This document shows positions 20,637-30,308 of a DNA stretch of 64,000 nucleotides, in pieces (the first letter of the stretch is position 1; each line of letters opens with the position of its first letter). The notes beneath the pieces are model-generated. The model had not been told where the DNA came from. It saw only the letters and a list, made by a program, of their open reading frames with translations, and searched no databases. This DNA is from Streptomyces sp. NBC_01317. Its GTDB lineage: Bacteria > Actinomycetota > Actinomycetes > Streptomycetales > Streptomycetaceae. The position numbers were made by a program, and so were the translations under genes. Where the stretch lies: NCBI RefSeq assembly GCF_035961655.1, contig NZ_CP108393.1, positions 6,247,001 through 6,311,000 of the forward strand, in the 5' to 3' direction.

Positions 20637-23195
20637 TCACCGCCGGTTGTTCAGCCGCCGCGTCGCGACCGCCGTCGACGGATCCTCCGGCCACGGATGG
20701 CGGGGATAGCGCCCCCGCAACTCCGCCCGCACGGCCCGGTAGCCCTCCCGCCAGAACGACGCCAGATCCGCCGTCACCGCCGCCGGACGCCCGGCGGGCG
20801 ACAGCAGATGCACCAGCACCGGCACCCCCGCCACCCTCGGCGTCTCCCGAAGACCGAACAACTCCTGGAGCTTCACGGCCAGGACGGGCTGCGGCCCGCC
20901 GTACTCCACCCGTACCCGCGACCCGCTCGGCACCTCGATCCGCTCCGGCGCCAGCTCGTCCAGCCGCGAGGCCTCCCCCGTGGACCAGGGCAGCAGCCGC
21001 CGCAGCGCCTGCCCCGCGTCGAGCCGCGCCAGGTCCGACCGCCGCCGGGCCCGCGACAGTTCGGGCTCCAGCCACTCGTCCGCCCGCTCCAGCAGCGCCG
21101 CGTCCGACACGTCGGGCCAGCCCCCGCCCAGCTCCCGGTGGAGGAAACCCAGACGCTCCCGCAGCCCCTCCGTGTCCCGCGTCCAGCGCAGCAGCCCGAA
21201 CCCCTCACGCCGCAACCCGTCCAGCAGGGCCGCCCGCACCAGCCGGCCGTCCGGCTTCTTCAGGGGCCGTACGGACAGCTCCACCGCCCCCAGCCGTTCC
21301 ACCCGCCGGGCCACCACGTCACCGTCCTCCCAGCGGACCTCCTCGCCCTCGGAGTGCAGATGCCCGGCGGCATCGCGCGCCGTCGCCTCGTCGATCACCG
21401 CCGCCAGCCGCACCCGCGCGGCCACCGCCGTGGCCGGCCGGTCCGCCACCGCCACCGCCAGCCAGCCGGCGCTGCGCAGCGCCGACCCGTCGCCCAACTC
21501 CCCGCCCGTACCGGACACCATCAGGTACGCCCCCGCGCCCCGCGCCCGCGCCACCCGCTCCGGAAACGCCAGCGCCGCCACCAGCCCGGCCACGGTGTCG
21601 TCCGAGGCCCCGCCTTCCCGTCCCGCCGTCTCCTGGCCCGCCGCCGAGGCCAGCCGCCGCGCCTCCTGCCGCCAACGGGCGCCGTACGCGTCGCTGTTGC
21701 CGCGCGCGGCACGCCAGGCCGCCGCCAGATCGTCCCCGTACGCGCGCGGCGGCTCCTCGCTCAGCAGCGCCACCACCTCCGCCGCCCGGCGCGTGCCGAC
21801 CCGCGAGGCGCCGTCCAGGAGCGCCCGCGCCAGCCGGGGATGCAGACCGATCCGCGACATCCGCACCCCGCGCTCGGTTGCCCGGCCCGAGGAGCCGTCC
21901 ACCGCGCCGACGGCCGTCAGCACGGCACGGGCCGCCGCGAGGGCGCCGGCGGGCGGCGCGTCGAGCAGCGCGAGACCACGCGCGTCCGGATCGCCCCAGC
22001 ACGCCGCCTGGAGCGCGAACGCCGCCAGGTCCGCGACCCTGATCTCGGGGGAGGGGAAACGCGCCAGCCGGACATCCTCGGCCTCCGTCCAGCAGCGGTA
22101 GACGGCCCCCGGCGCCTCGCGCCCCGCCCGGCCCGCCCGCTGCCGGGCGCCCGCCTGCGACACCCGTACGGTCGTCAGGGCGCTGAGCCCGCGCGCGTGG
22201 TCGGTACGGGGCTCACGCGCCAGGCCCGCGTCCACCACCACCCGTACCCCCGGCACCGTCAGGCTCGACTCCGCCACGGCCGTCGCGAGGACGACCCGCC
22301 GCCGCCCCGACCCGGCGGACCCGGCCAGGACCGCGTCCTGCACGGCGGCCGGCGCCCGCCCGTGCACCTGGAGGACCTCGGCCCCCACGTCACCCAACTG
22401 CCCCGCCACCCGGCCGATCTCGCCGACCCCCGGCAGGAAACAGAGCACGTCACCCTCCCGCTCGGCCAGCGCCCGCCGGACCACCGACGCCACATGCGTG
22501 AGCAGGACGGGATCGACCCGCATCCCGTGCGGCGGCCGTACGGGCCGCGGCGGCGGCGCCCAGACCACCTCCACCGGGTACGACACCCCCTGGGCCTCCA
22601 CCACCGGCGCGTCGCCCAGCAGCCGCGCCCAGCCCGCCGCGTCCGTCGTCGCGGAGGCCGCCACCAGCCGCAACTCCGGCCGCAGGGCCGCCCGTACGTC
22701 CAGCAGGAACGCGGCCACGGTGTCCGCGTCCAGATGCCGCTCGTGGCACTCGTCGAGGATCACCACATCGACGCCGGCCAGCTCCTGGTCCCGCTGGAGC
22801 CGCTGGAGCAGCACCCCGGTGGTCACCACCTCCACCACCGTGTCGCGGCTGACGACCCGCTCGCCGCGCACGGTGAAACCGACCCGCTCGCCGGCCTTCT
22901 CGCCGAGCAGCCAGGCCATGCGCCGGGCCGCCGCGCGGGCCGCGATCCGCCGGGGCTCGGCGACGACGACCCGCCGTACGGGCGCGCCGCCCGCCGCGCC
23001 CCCGCCGCCCTCGCCGAGGAGCCCGGCCAGCACCAGCGGGACCAGCGTCGTCTTGCCGGTCCCGGGCGGGGCGCACAGCACCGCGCAGCCGTGCCCGTCG
23101 TCCGCGCTGTCCCCGGCGCGCCCGTAGAGGGCCCGCTCCAGCGCGGGCAGGGCGGTACGGACGGGCAGGGCGCGGAGACTGTCGTGGCGGATCAT
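20637..23195 (-). CDS. hrpB: ATP-dependent helicase HrpB
   Basis: A DEAH/DECH-box RNA helicase of the HrpB family, 852 residues. Motif I is APPGTGKTTLVPL near residue 45, motif II VVILDECHERHLD, motif III AASATTDAAGW, and the C-terminal helicase half shows VLATAVAESSLTVPGVRVVVDAG and RAGRAGREAPG. The HrpB C-terminal domain (PWSTGEASRLDELAPERI and PVLVHLLSPAGRPA) completes it. The physiological role of bacterial HrpB is not well defined. It lies downstream of the methyltransferase on the same strand, separated by a triple direct repeat. Confidence 0.93.
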   Translation of the reverse strand: MIRHDSLRALPVRTALPALERALYGRAGDSADDGHGCAVLCAPPGTGKTTLVPLVLAGLLGEGGGGAAGGAPVRRVVVAEPRRIAARAAARRMAWLLGEKAGERVGFTVRGERVVSRDTVVEVVTTGVLLQRLQRDQELAGVDVVILDECHERHLDADTVAAFLLDVRAALRPELRLVAASATTDAAGWARLLGDAPVVEAQGVSYPVEVVWAPPPRPVRPPHGMRVDPVLLTHVASVVRRALAEREGDVLCFLPGVGEIGRVAGQLGDVGAEVLQVHGRAPAAVQDAVLAGSAGSGRRRVVLATAVAESSLTVPGVRVVVDAGLAREPRTDHARGLSALTTVRVSQAGARQRAGRAGREAPGAVYRCWTEAEDVRLARFPSPEIRVADLAAFALQAACWGDPDARGLALLDAPPAGALAAARAVLTAVGAVDGSSGRATERGVRMSRIGLHPRLARALLDGASRVGTRRAAEVVALLSEEPPRAYGDDLAAAWRAARGNSDAYGARWRQEARRLASAAGQETAGREGGASDDTVAGLVAALAFPERVARARGAGAYLMVSGTGGELGDGSALRSAGWLAVAVADRPATAVAARVRLAAVIDEATARDAAGHLHSEGEEVRWEDGDVVARRVERLGAVELSVRPLKKPDGRLVRAALLDGLRREGFGLLRWTRDTEGLRERLGFLHRELGGGWPDVSDAALLERADEWLEPELSRARRRSDLARLDAGQALRRLLPWSTGEASRLDELAPERIEVPSGSRVRVEYGGPQPVLAVKLQELFGLRETPRVAGVPVLVHLLSPAGRPAAVTADLASFWREGYRAVRAELRGRYPRHPWPEDPSTAVATRRLNNRR

Positions 23196-23248
23196 GCGCC
23201 CAGTCTCGTACGGCCCGCGGCCTCGGGGGCGGCCGGTTCTCCAGTTAC

Positions 23249-23315
23249 GGGCCGGGCGGTCCTCCCGTACGGGCCGGTCGGTCCTCCCGTACCGGGCCGG
23301 TCAGTCCTCCCGTAC
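23249..23315. repeat. Three tandem copies of a 22-bp GC-rich unit
   Basis: Copies lie at 23249-23270, 23271-23292 and 23294-23315, each starting GGGCCGG and ending CCTCCCGTAC, with one or two differences. They fill the gap between hrpB and the methyltransferase; the third copy overlaps the last codons and stop of the methyltransferase. Confidence 0.85.
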
Positions 23316-24239
23316 GCAGACGAAGATCGCCGTACCCGGGATCAGCTTGCCCCGCAGCGGGGACCAGCCGCCCCACACCTGGCTGTTCCAGGCCGGCCAC
23401 TCCGGCTCCACGACGTCGACCAGCCGGAACCCGCCGGCCACCACGTCCCGCACCCGGTCGCCGACCGTCCTGTGGTGCTCCACGTAGACCGCGCGCCCCT
23501 CCTCGTCCTGTTCCACGTACGGGGTGCGGTCGAAGTACGAGGACGCCACGGACAGGCCCTCGGGCCCCGGCTCGTCAGGGAACGCCCAGCGGACCGGGTG
23601 CGTCACCGAGAAGACCCAGCGGCCACCGGGCCGCAGCACCCGCCGCACCTCGCGGAAGACCCCCACCGGGTCGGCCACGAAGGGGATCGCGCCGTAGGCG
23701 GAACAGGCCAGGTCGAACGAGCCGTCCCGGAAGGGCAGCTCTCCGGCGTCGGCCTGCACCAGCGGGAAGCCCGACGGGCGGTCCTGCGCGATCCGCAGGG
23801 CGTGCTGGAGCTGGCGGTGGGAGAGATCGAGCGCCACCGGGCGGGCGCCCTGGGCCGCGAGCCAGCGCGAGCACTGCGCCGCGCCCGCCCCGATCTCCAG
23901 GACGTCCAGGCCGCGCAGCGACTCCTGCGGGCCCAGCAGCTCGGCCTCCACCTCGTCCAGGCCCTCGGGGCACCAGACAAAACGGTCGTCGCCGAGGAAG
24001 GTGCCGTGCTCGGTCTGGTACTCGTCCGCGTTCCTGTCCCACCAGCCGCGATTGGCCCGGCTGCTCTCCACCGTGCCGCTCTCGCGGCGGGTGGCCTCGG
24101 GTTCGGTGTCGGGGCCGCTGTCGGAGCCGGTCGCGGGGCCGGTCGCGGGACCGGCCGCTGATTCGGGTTCGTACTCTTGGATCATCGTGTCCGTCGTCGT
24201 AGGCTGCGAGGAGTCGTCGTGGGGCCGTGGTGGCCTCAT
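23301..24239 (-). CDS. Class I SAM-dependent methyltransferase
   Basis: A small-molecule methyltransferase of the Methyltransf_11/25 type. After a charged and Gly/Pro-rich N-terminal tail of about 60 residues the fold starts at RGWWDRNADEYQTEH; the SAM-binding motif is VLEIGAGAAQCSRWL, followed by PVALDLSH, ADAGELPFRDGSFDLACSAYGAIPF and the late FSVTHPVRW. The first ATG in frame is at 24239; a second at 24185 is possible and neither has a good ribosome site, so the start is uncertain. The substrate is unknown. It is divergent from rpsA. Confidence 0.85.
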   Translation of the reverse strand: MRPPRPHDDSSQPTTTDTMIQEYEPESAAGPATGPATGSDSGPDTEPEATRRESGTVESSRANRGWWDRNADEYQTEHGTFLGDDRFVWCPEGLDEVEAELLGPQESLRGLDVLEIGAGAAQCSRWLAAQGARPVALDLSHRQLQHALRIAQDRPSGFPLVQADAGELPFRDGSFDLACSAYGAIPFVADPVGVFREVRRVLRPGGRWVFSVTHPVRWAFPDEPGPEGLSVASSYFDRTPYVEQDEEGRAVYVEHHRTVGDRVRDVVAGGFRLVDVVEPEWPAWNSQVWGGWSPLRGKLIPGTAIFVCVRED

Positions 24240-24296
24240 CGAACGCTGGATGTGCCGGGTATGGGCCGTTCCGCCCCGGGTGTGCGCCTTCGCGCA

Positions 24297-24325
24297 TTGA
24301 CCGTGCTCGGCTGCCCCCGTATGCT
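24297..24325 (+). promoter_or_regulatory. Promoter of rpsA
   Basis: TTGACC (24297-24302), a 17-bp spacer and TATGCT (24320-24325) form a good vegetative-sigma promoter. It implies a leader of about 190 bases before the rpsA start, with a small CCTCG/CGAGG hairpin inside. Confidence 0.75.
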
Positions 24326-24524
24326 AAAGGTTGCGCTGCGGGCTTGCGCGCCTCAGACGTAGCAGCCGCGCTCGCGTCAGTTGGTTGTCCCCTCGGTCGT
24401 CGAGGCGCTTATCCCGTGGTGTGGGATCGGCGCTTCCTTGGCTGTCCGGCTTCGGCAGACGCGATACGGGCTCCCGGCGTAGCAGTACCTACGACTCACT
24501 GTCCGCACCGGAGCCCTAACCCAC

Positions 24525-26045
24525 ATGACGAGCAGCACCGAGACCACCGCCACCACTCCGCAGGTTGCGGTCAATGACATCGGTAACGCCGAGGCCTTCC
24601 TCGCCGCGATCGACGAGACGATCAAGTACTTCAACGACGGCGACATCGTCGACGGCGTCATCGTGAAGGTCGACCGGGACGAGGTCCTGCTCGACATCGG
24701 TTACAAGACCGAAGGCGTCATCCCGTCCCGCGAGCTTTCGATCAAGCACGACGTCGACCCCAACGAGGTCGTCAAGGTCGGCGACGAGATCGAAGCCCTT
24801 GTTCTCCAGAAGGAGGACAAGGAAGGCCGCCTGATCCTCTCGAAGAAGCGCGCCCAGTACGAGCGCGCCTGGGGCACGATCGAGAAGATCAAGGAAGAGG
24901 ACGGGATCGTCACCGGCACCGTCATCGAGGTGGTCAAGGGTGGTCTCATCCTCGACATCGGCCTCCGTGGCTTCCTGCCGGCGTCTCTCGTCGAGATGCG
25001 CCGCGTCCGCGACCTCCAGCCCTACGTGGGCAAGGAGCTCGAAGCCAAGATCATCGAGCTGGACAAGAACCGCAACAACGTGGTCCTGTCCCGCCGTGCC
25101 TGGCTGGAGCAGACGCAGAGCGAGGTCCGCCAGACGTTCCTCACGACCCTCCAGAAGGGCCAGGTCCGCTCCGGCGTCGTCTCCTCGATCGTCAACTTCG
25201 GTGCGTTCGTGGACCTCGGCGGCGTCGACGGTCTCGTGCACGTCTCCGAGCTGTCCTGGAAGCACATCGACCACCCCTCCGAGGTGGTCGAGGTCGGCCA
25301 GGAGGTCACCGTCGAGGTGCTCGACGTGGACATGGACCGCGAGCGTGTCTCCCTGTCGCTCAAGGCGACGCAGGAAGACCCGTGGCAGCAGTTCGCCCGG
25401 ACGCACCAGATCGGCCAGGTCGTCCCCGGCAAGGTCACCAAGCTCGTCCCGTTCGGCGCGTTCGTCCGTGTCGACGAGGGCATCGAGGGTCTGGTCCACA
25501 TCTCCGAGCTGGCCGAGCGCCACGTGGAGATCCCGGAGCAGGTCGTCCAGGTCAACGACGAGATCTTCGTCAAGGTCATCGACATCGACCTGGAGCGCCG
25601 CCGCATCAGCCTCTCGCTGAAGCAGGCCAACGAGTCCTTCGGCAGCGACCCGGCCTCGGTCGAGTTCGACCCGACGCTCTACGGCATGGCCGCGTCCTAC
25701 GACGACCAGGGGAATTACATCTACCCCGAGGGCTTCGACCCCGAGACGAACGACTGGCTCGAGGGCTTCGAGACCCAGCGTGAGGCGTGGGAGGGCCAGT
25801 ACGCCGAGGCGCAGCTCCGCTTCGAGCAGCACCAGGCGCAGGTCATCAAGTCCCGCGAGGCCGACGAGGCCGCTGCCGCCGAGGGTGCTGCCGCGCCCGC
25901 CGGCGGGGGCAGCGCTCCGGCCGCCTCGGGTGGCGGCGGTGGCGGCGGTTCGTACTCCTCGGAGTCGGACGACAACTCCGGCGCCCTGGCGTCGGACGAG
26001 GCACTTGCCGCGCTCCGCGAGAAGCTGGCCGGCGGCCAGAGCTGA
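24525..26045 (+). CDS. rpsA: 30S ribosomal protein S1
   Basis: Binds mRNA on the small ribosomal subunit. The 506-residue product has four S1 RNA-binding domains at about residues 38-105, 122-188, 208-276 and 293-362 (GDIVDGVIVKVDRDEVLLDIG, then three more modules with the GAFVDLGGVDGLVHVSEL pattern). The C-terminal 140 residues are acidic with a glycine run, as in actinobacterial S1, which has four domains rather than the six of Escherichia coli. GGAG lies 11 bases upstream of the ATG, a long spacing. A strong promoter and long leader precede it, and a hairpin terminator follows. Confidence 0.97.
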   Translation: MTSSTETTATTPQVAVNDIGNAEAFLAAIDETIKYFNDGDIVDGVIVKVDRDEVLLDIGYKTEGVIPSRELSIKHDVDPNEVVKVGDEIEALVLQKEDKEGRLILSKKRAQYERAWGTIEKIKEEDGIVTGTVIEVVKGGLILDIGLRGFLPASLVEMRRVRDLQPYVGKELEAKIIELDKNRNNVVLSRRAWLEQTQSEVRQTFLTTLQKGQVRSGVVSSIVNFGAFVDLGGVDGLVHVSELSWKHIDHPSEVVEVGQEVTVEVLDVDMDRERVSLSLKATQEDPWQQFARTHQIGQVVPGKVTKLVPFGAFVRVDEGIEGLVHISELAERHVEIPEQVVQVNDEIFVKVIDIDLERRRISLSLKQANESFGSDPASVEFDPTLYGMAASYDDQGNYIYPEGFDPETNDWLEGFETQREAWEGQYAEAQLRFEQHQAQVIKSREADEAAAAEGAAAPAGGGSAPAASGGGGGGGSYSSESDDNSGALASDEALAALREKLAGGQS

Positions 26046-26078
26046 CGCTCCGGCCGGCAGGTGGCTGAACAGCCGGAC

Positions 26079-26121
26079 GGAAGGCCCGTTCCCCTTCGGG
26101 GGAGCGGGCCTTCCGCTTTTC
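26079..26121 (+). terminator. Intrinsic terminator of rpsA
   Basis: A 16-bp stem with one G-T pair (26079-26094 with 26098-26114), a TTC loop, and TTTT at 26117-26120. Confidence 0.85.
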
Positions 26122-26143
26122 CGGGGATCAGGGCTTCAAGGCG

Positions 26144-27118
26144 TCAGGGGGTGACGGCGATGTTCGTCAGGCCGTTGCCGCCGGTCACCGTGTTGGAGCT
26201 GTAGACCGTCGTCCGGCAGGACGCGCTGTTGTTGGTGACGTTGACGGCGATCCTGCCCGTGCCGGTCGCGCCGGTCAGGTCGGAGCGGTTGGAGCGGAAG
26301 ACCGTGCCGCAGCCCCAGCCGGTCTGCTGGGTGTGGGTCTCGTAGCCGTTGTTCCGGGTGTTGCGCCCGGTGTTGCCCTCGACCAGCGTGTTGTTGCCCT
26401 TCACGTCGACCCAGGAGTCGTCGAAGTTGGCGTTGGTGAGGCCGTTGCCGTCGAAGGTGTTGCCGATGATGCGCGCACCGGTGGTGCCTTCCTTGATGTC
26501 GATGTTCTCGCCGCCGACGTCGGGCCCGATGGTGTTGTTCAGGATCTGCGCGTTGTCGCTGCGGTCGCTCAGGTCGCCCGCCGAGCCGACGTACACGCCC
26601 TCGCCCATGCCCCGGCCGTCGTTGCCGGTGTCGTAGATCCGTGAGTTCCTGAGGATGCCGTTGCTGCTGGACGTCCGGAAGTGGACGCCCTCCATGGTCA
26701 GGTTGTGCACGGTCACGGAGTCGATCACGACGCCGTTCGCCGCGTCCGTCACGATGCCCTTCTGCGCGTTGGTGACCGTGACGCCCTGGACGGTCCAGTA
26801 CGCGGCTCCGTTGAGGTGCAGGGCGTAGCCGCCGCCGGTGGTGGTGGTGAGGACGGCGGCGGGCGAGCCGACGAGGGTGATCCTGGCCCCGGCGGTACCG
26901 GCCACGGTGGCCTTGAAGTTGCCCTTGTAGGTGCCGTCGGCGAGCTTGATCGTGTCGCCGGGGGCCACGGTGGTCAGGGCCGTCTTGAGCTGGGCGGCGG
27001 TGCTCACCTGGATGACGGTGGCCGAGGCCGCCGCGCCGGCGGGCGTGGCGAGCAGGGCCGTACCGCCGGTGGCGAGGAGGGGGGCCAGCAGGGCGGGGAG
27101 GAGCGTTCGGGCGCGCAT
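26144..27118 (-). CDS. Secreted right-handed beta-helix protein
   Basis: A 324-residue exported protein with a clear signal peptide (LLPALLAPLLATGGTALLATPAGAAA). The mature part shows the turns of a right-handed parallel beta helix: repeated short strands with N, G and V at regular places (WTVQGVTVTNAQKGI, GVVIDSVTVHNLTMEGVHF, AQILNNTIGPDVGG, ARIIGNTFDGN, TLVEGNTGRN). Such folds occur in pectate lyases and related polysaccharide enzymes, and this one resembles the Pel9A-like group, but I cannot point to a catalytic set with confidence. It is convergent with rpsA and divergent from the amine oxidase. Confidence 0.82.
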   Translation of the reverse strand: MRARTLLPALLAPLLATGGTALLATPAGAAASATVIQVSTAAQLKTALTTVAPGDTIKLADGTYKGNFKATVAGTAGARITLVGSPAAVLTTTTGGGYALHLNGAAYWTVQGVTVTNAQKGIVTDAANGVVIDSVTVHNLTMEGVHFRTSSSNGILRNSRIYDTGNDGRGMGEGVYVGSAGDLSDRSDNAQILNNTIGPDVGGENIDIKEGTTGARIIGNTFDGNGLTNANFDDSWVDVKGNNTLVEGNTGRNTRNNGYETHTQQTGWGCGTVFRSNRSDLTGATGTGRIAVNVTNNSASCRTTVYSSNTVTGGNGLTNIAVTP

Positions 27119-27330
27119 GGGGGTGCCTTCCCGGTCAGGGGCCGGATCGGTTCCGGCCGCCTAGAGCATGCCAAGGTCTGGACCAATGGCCAAGAGGGAG
27201 TGGGTGATTGGCCGTCGCGCCCGGTGGCACGGTGAGCGGAGAGCAACGTGTGGGATACACGAGCATCCGACGGGCCGTAACACGCCGTTGCCAAGATCCC
27301 CGCACACCTGACCGGAAGGGGTAACTGGCC

Positions 27331-28998
27331 ATGCGTCACACGCCGAACACCACCACGGGCAACCGCACTTCGGGCAACAGCGCCGCACTCACGGGCACTT
27401 CGGGCACGAGCGCCTCCGGCACGAGCCGCCGGAATTTCCTGCGCCAGGTAGGCGTCACCGGGGGAGCCGGGGCGATGCTCGCCACCATGGGGGCCCTGGG
27501 TCTCGCCCCCACCGCCGAGGCCGCGAGCCGCGAGCCCGTCTTCCGCGCGCCCAGAACAGGTGACTTCACCCTCAGGGGCCGGGCGGCCGCCAAGGTGGTG
27601 ATCGTCGGCGGCGGGATCGCCGGCCTCACCACGGCGTACGAACTGGGCAAGGCGGGCTACGACTGTACGGTCCTGGAGGCCGGGGACCGTACGGGAGGCC
27701 GCAACCTCACCGTACGCGGCGGGGATTCGACCACGGACCTCCTCGGCCACCGCCAGACGGCGCGCTTCTCGGACGGCCAGTACATGAACGCGGGTCCCGC
27801 CCGGATTCCGCAGTGGATGGTCACCATGGACTACTGCCGTGAACTCGGCGTCCCCGTCGAGGTGTTCACCAACTCCAACGCCAGCGCCTACATCTACAAC
27901 GAGAAGGCCGGCATGACGGCCCCGGTGCGCTACCGCACCGCCAAGGCCGACACGTACGGCTACGTCTCCGAGTTGCTCGCCAAGGCCACCGGACGGGGCG
28001 CGCTGGACGCCGAGTTGACCGCCGACGACCAGCAGCGGCTCCTCGAATTCCTCAAGAGCTTCGGGGACATCGGCAGTCAACTCACCTACACCGGAAGCGA
28101 ACACCGCGGCTTCAGCGTCGACCCGGCCGCCGCCGGCACCCCCGGCGTGGAGCTGGGCGCGGTGCCCACCGTGTCCGAGGTGCTCTCCAGCGGAGTGGGC
28201 CGCTACTTCTCCTTCGAGTTCGGGTACGACCAGGCGATGCTGATGTTCCAGCCGGTCGGCGGTATGGACCGGATACCGGCGGCGCTCACCCGGGCGATCG
28301 GCCACGGGAGGATCCGTACCGGCGCCGTCGTCCAGAAGATCACCGACAAGGCGCACGGCGTGACCGTCACGTACGCGCAGAACGGCCGGACGCGCGTGAT
28401 CGACGCGGACTACTGCGTCGCCGCCCTGCCGCCCCACATCCTGGCGAAGACCTCCCACAACCTGGGCAGCGCGGTGCAGATCGCGCTGGAGGCCGTACGG
28501 CCGACGTCCGCCGGCAAGATCGCGCTGGAGTACCGCAGCCGCTGGTGGGAGAGCGACCACCGGATCTACGGCGGGATCACCGAGACGGACATGGACCTCA
28601 GCCACATCTGGTACCCGTCGTACGGCTTCCACGGGGCGCGCGGCACGGTCATCGGGTACTACAACACCGGCACCAACGCCGACACGTACGGGAACCTGAC
28701 CCCCGCCGAGCGGGAGAAGCGGGCCGTCGCCCAGGGCGAGAAGATCCACGGCGCGAAGTACCGCACCGAGCTGGCGTCCTCTTTCTCCCACCACTGGCGC
28801 CAGACCCCGCACCTGGAGGGCGCCTGGCACAGCATGTCCGGCGGCCCCGACGCGCCGGTCTTCGCCCCGCTCAACCGCGCCGCGGGCCGCGTCTACTTCG
28901 CCGGTGACTACCTCTCGTACGCCGACGCCTGGCAGCACGGCGCCTTCACCTCCGCCAGGAAGGTGGTGAGCACGCTCCACGCGCGCGTCCTCGCCTGA
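27331..28998 (+). CDS. Exported flavin monoamine oxidase / L-amino acid oxidase family protein
   Basis: A 555-residue FAD enzyme that should oxidise an amine or L-amino acid with release of ammonia and hydrogen peroxide. It carries a twin-arginine signal ([19 protein letters not shown]). The dinucleotide fold [23 protein letters not shown] and the following [15 protein letters not shown] are typical of the amine oxidase family, and the C-terminal FAD motif [23 protein letters not shown] is intact. GAAGGGG precedes the ATG at 27331. The substrate is unknown. Confidence 0.9.
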   Translation: MRHTPNTTTGNRTSGNSAALTGTSGTSASGTSRRNFLRQVGVTGGAGAMLATMGALGLAPTAEAASREPVFRAPRTGDFTLRGRAAAKVVIVGGGIAGLTTAYELGKAGYDCTVLEAGDRTGGRNLTVRGGDSTTDLLGHRQTARFSDGQYMNAGPARIPQWMVTMDYCRELGVPVEVFTNSNASAYIYNEKAGMTAPVRYRTAKADTYGYVSELLAKATGRGALDAELTADDQQRLLEFLKSFGDIGSQLTYTGSEHRGFSVDPAAAGTPGVELGAVPTVSEVLSSGVGRYFSFEFGYDQAMLMFQPVGGMDRIPAALTRAIGHGRIRTGAVVQKITDKAHGVTVTYAQNGRTRVIDADYCVAALPPHILAKTSHNLGSAVQIALEAVRPTSAGKIALEYRSRWWESDHRIYGGITETDMDLSHIWYPSYGFHGARGTVIGYYNTGTNADTYGNLTPAEREKRAVAQGEKIHGAKYRTELASSFSHHWRQTPHLEGAWHSMSGGPDAPVFAPLNRAAGRVYFAGDYLSYADAWQHGAFTSARKVVSTLHARVLA

Positions 28999-29102
28999 CG
29001 TCGCCCGACGTTCCGACGTTTGTAACGGATCTTCGTGCGGCACGGGGAATGCCCGTGCCGCACGGCGCGTTCTTCTTACGAACACGAGGAGGAGCGGTAA
29101 TC

Positions 29103-30047
29103 GTGCTTGATCCGCAGGGTTTGTACGAATGGGAGCCCAAGGGCCTCGCCGTCGTCGACATGGCGCTGGCACAGGAGTCGGCGGGCCTTGTCATGCTCTA
29201 CCACTTCGACGGCTACATCGACGCGGGGGAGACCGGCGACCAGATCGTCGAGAACCTGCTGGAGTCGCTGCCCCACCAGGTGGTGGCCCGCTTCGACCAC
29301 GACCGGCTCGTGGACTATCGCGCGCGCCGGCCGTTGCTGACCTTCAAGAAGGACCGCTGGGCCGGTTACGAGACCCCGACGCTCGACGTGCGCCTGGTCC
29401 AGGACGCCACGGGAGCGCCGTTCCTGCTGCTGTCGGGCCCCGAGCCGGACGTGGAGTGGGAGCGGTTCGCGGCGGCTGTCCGCCAGATCGTGGAGCGCCT
29501 GGGAGTACGGCTCTCGGTGAACTTCCACGGCATCCCGATGGGCGTCCCGCACACCAGGCCGGTCGGCATCACGCCGCACGGCAACCGCACGGACCTGATG
29601 CCGGGCCACCGCAGCCCGTTCGACGAGGCGCAGGTGCCGGGCAGCGCGGAGTCGTTGCTCGAATACCGCCTGATGCAGTCGGAGCACGACGTCCTCGGGG
29701 TGGCCGCGCACGTCCCGCACTACGTGGCGCGGTCCTCGTACCCGGACGCGGCGCTGACCGCGCTGGAGGCGATCACGGCCGCGACGGGACTGGTCCTGCC
29801 GAGCATCGCGCACTCCCTGCGCACCGAGGCACAGCGCACGCAGACCGAGATCGAACGCCAGCTCAGCGAGGGTGACGAGGACCTGGTGACCATGGTCCAG
29901 GGGCTTGAGCACCAGTACGACGCGGTCGCCGGCGCCGAGAGCCGGGGGAACCTGGTCGCGGAGCCGACGGAACTGCCGTCGGCCGACGAGATCGGCCGTG
30001 AATTCGAGAAGTTCCTCGCCGAGCGGGAGGGCGACGGGGGAGCCTGA
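29103..30047 (+). CDS. PAC2 family protein
   Basis: A 314-residue member of the PAC2 (proteasome assembly chaperone-like) family that is widespread in actinobacteria; its role there is not settled. Family marks are [45 protein letters not shown] and [16 protein letters not shown] coiled or acidic tail follows. I start at the GTG at 29103, with AGGAGGAG eight bases upstream; an ATG at 29049 lacks such a site and would add 18 unlikely residues. A long hairpin follows the gene. Confidence 0.88.
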   Translation: MLDPQGLYEWEPKGLAVVDMALAQESAGLVMLYHFDGYIDAGETGDQIVENLLESLPHQVVARFDHDRLVDYRARRPLLTFKKDRWAGYETPTLDVRLVQDATGAPFLLLSGPEPDVEWERFAAAVRQIVERLGVRLSVNFHGIPMGVPHTRPVGITPHGNRTDLMPGHRSPFDEAQVPGSAESLLEYRLMQSEHDVLGVAAHVPHYVARSSYPDAALTALEAITAATGLVLPSIAHSLRTEAQRTQTEIERQLSEGDEDLVTMVQGLEHQYDAVAGAESRGNLVAEPTELPSADEIGREFEKFLAEREGDGGA

Positions 30048-30085
30048 GGCCACCCCGCCGGTACGGCACCTGATCTTCCCGCGAT

Positions 30086-30124
30086 GACCGCGGCGCCTGG
30101 ACGAGTGGTCCGGACGCCGCGGTC
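30086..30124 (+). terminator. Hairpin terminator after the PAC2 gene
   Basis: A 10-bp perfect outer stem GACCGCGGCG / CGCCGCGGTC, one mismatch, then a 6-bp inner stem and a 5-base loop. Confidence 0.75.
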
Positions 30125-30229
30125 TTCGCTGTTCCAGGCCCTAGGGGCCTGCTCGACGCCGTGACAATGGCTTGTTAAATGTCCGGACCAGTCATGCCCG
30201 CCTGTTGGTGTATGCGCGTAATCATCCGA

Positions 30230-30258
30230 TTGACGTAGTGATCACGCACTCTTAGCGT
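30230..30258 (+). promoter_or_regulatory. Promoter of the subtilase gene
   Basis: TTGACG (30230-30235), 17-bp spacer, TAGCGT (30253-30258), giving a leader of about 45 bases before the TTG start. Confidence 0.65.
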
Positions 30259-30308
30259 GTCCGCGTCACGGGTGGGCGACCGGCTCCCCGACCGGCCCGG
30301 GGGGCATC

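Noticed and set aside
20697..24161. A 1154-residue open frame opposite hrpB and the methyltransferase
   Set aside because: Arg/Pro/His-rich antisense frame crossing two real genes and their gap.
27004..29172. A 722-residue open frame opposite the amine oxidase
   Set aside because: Antisense of a gene with intact FAD motifs and Tat signal; no domain of its own.
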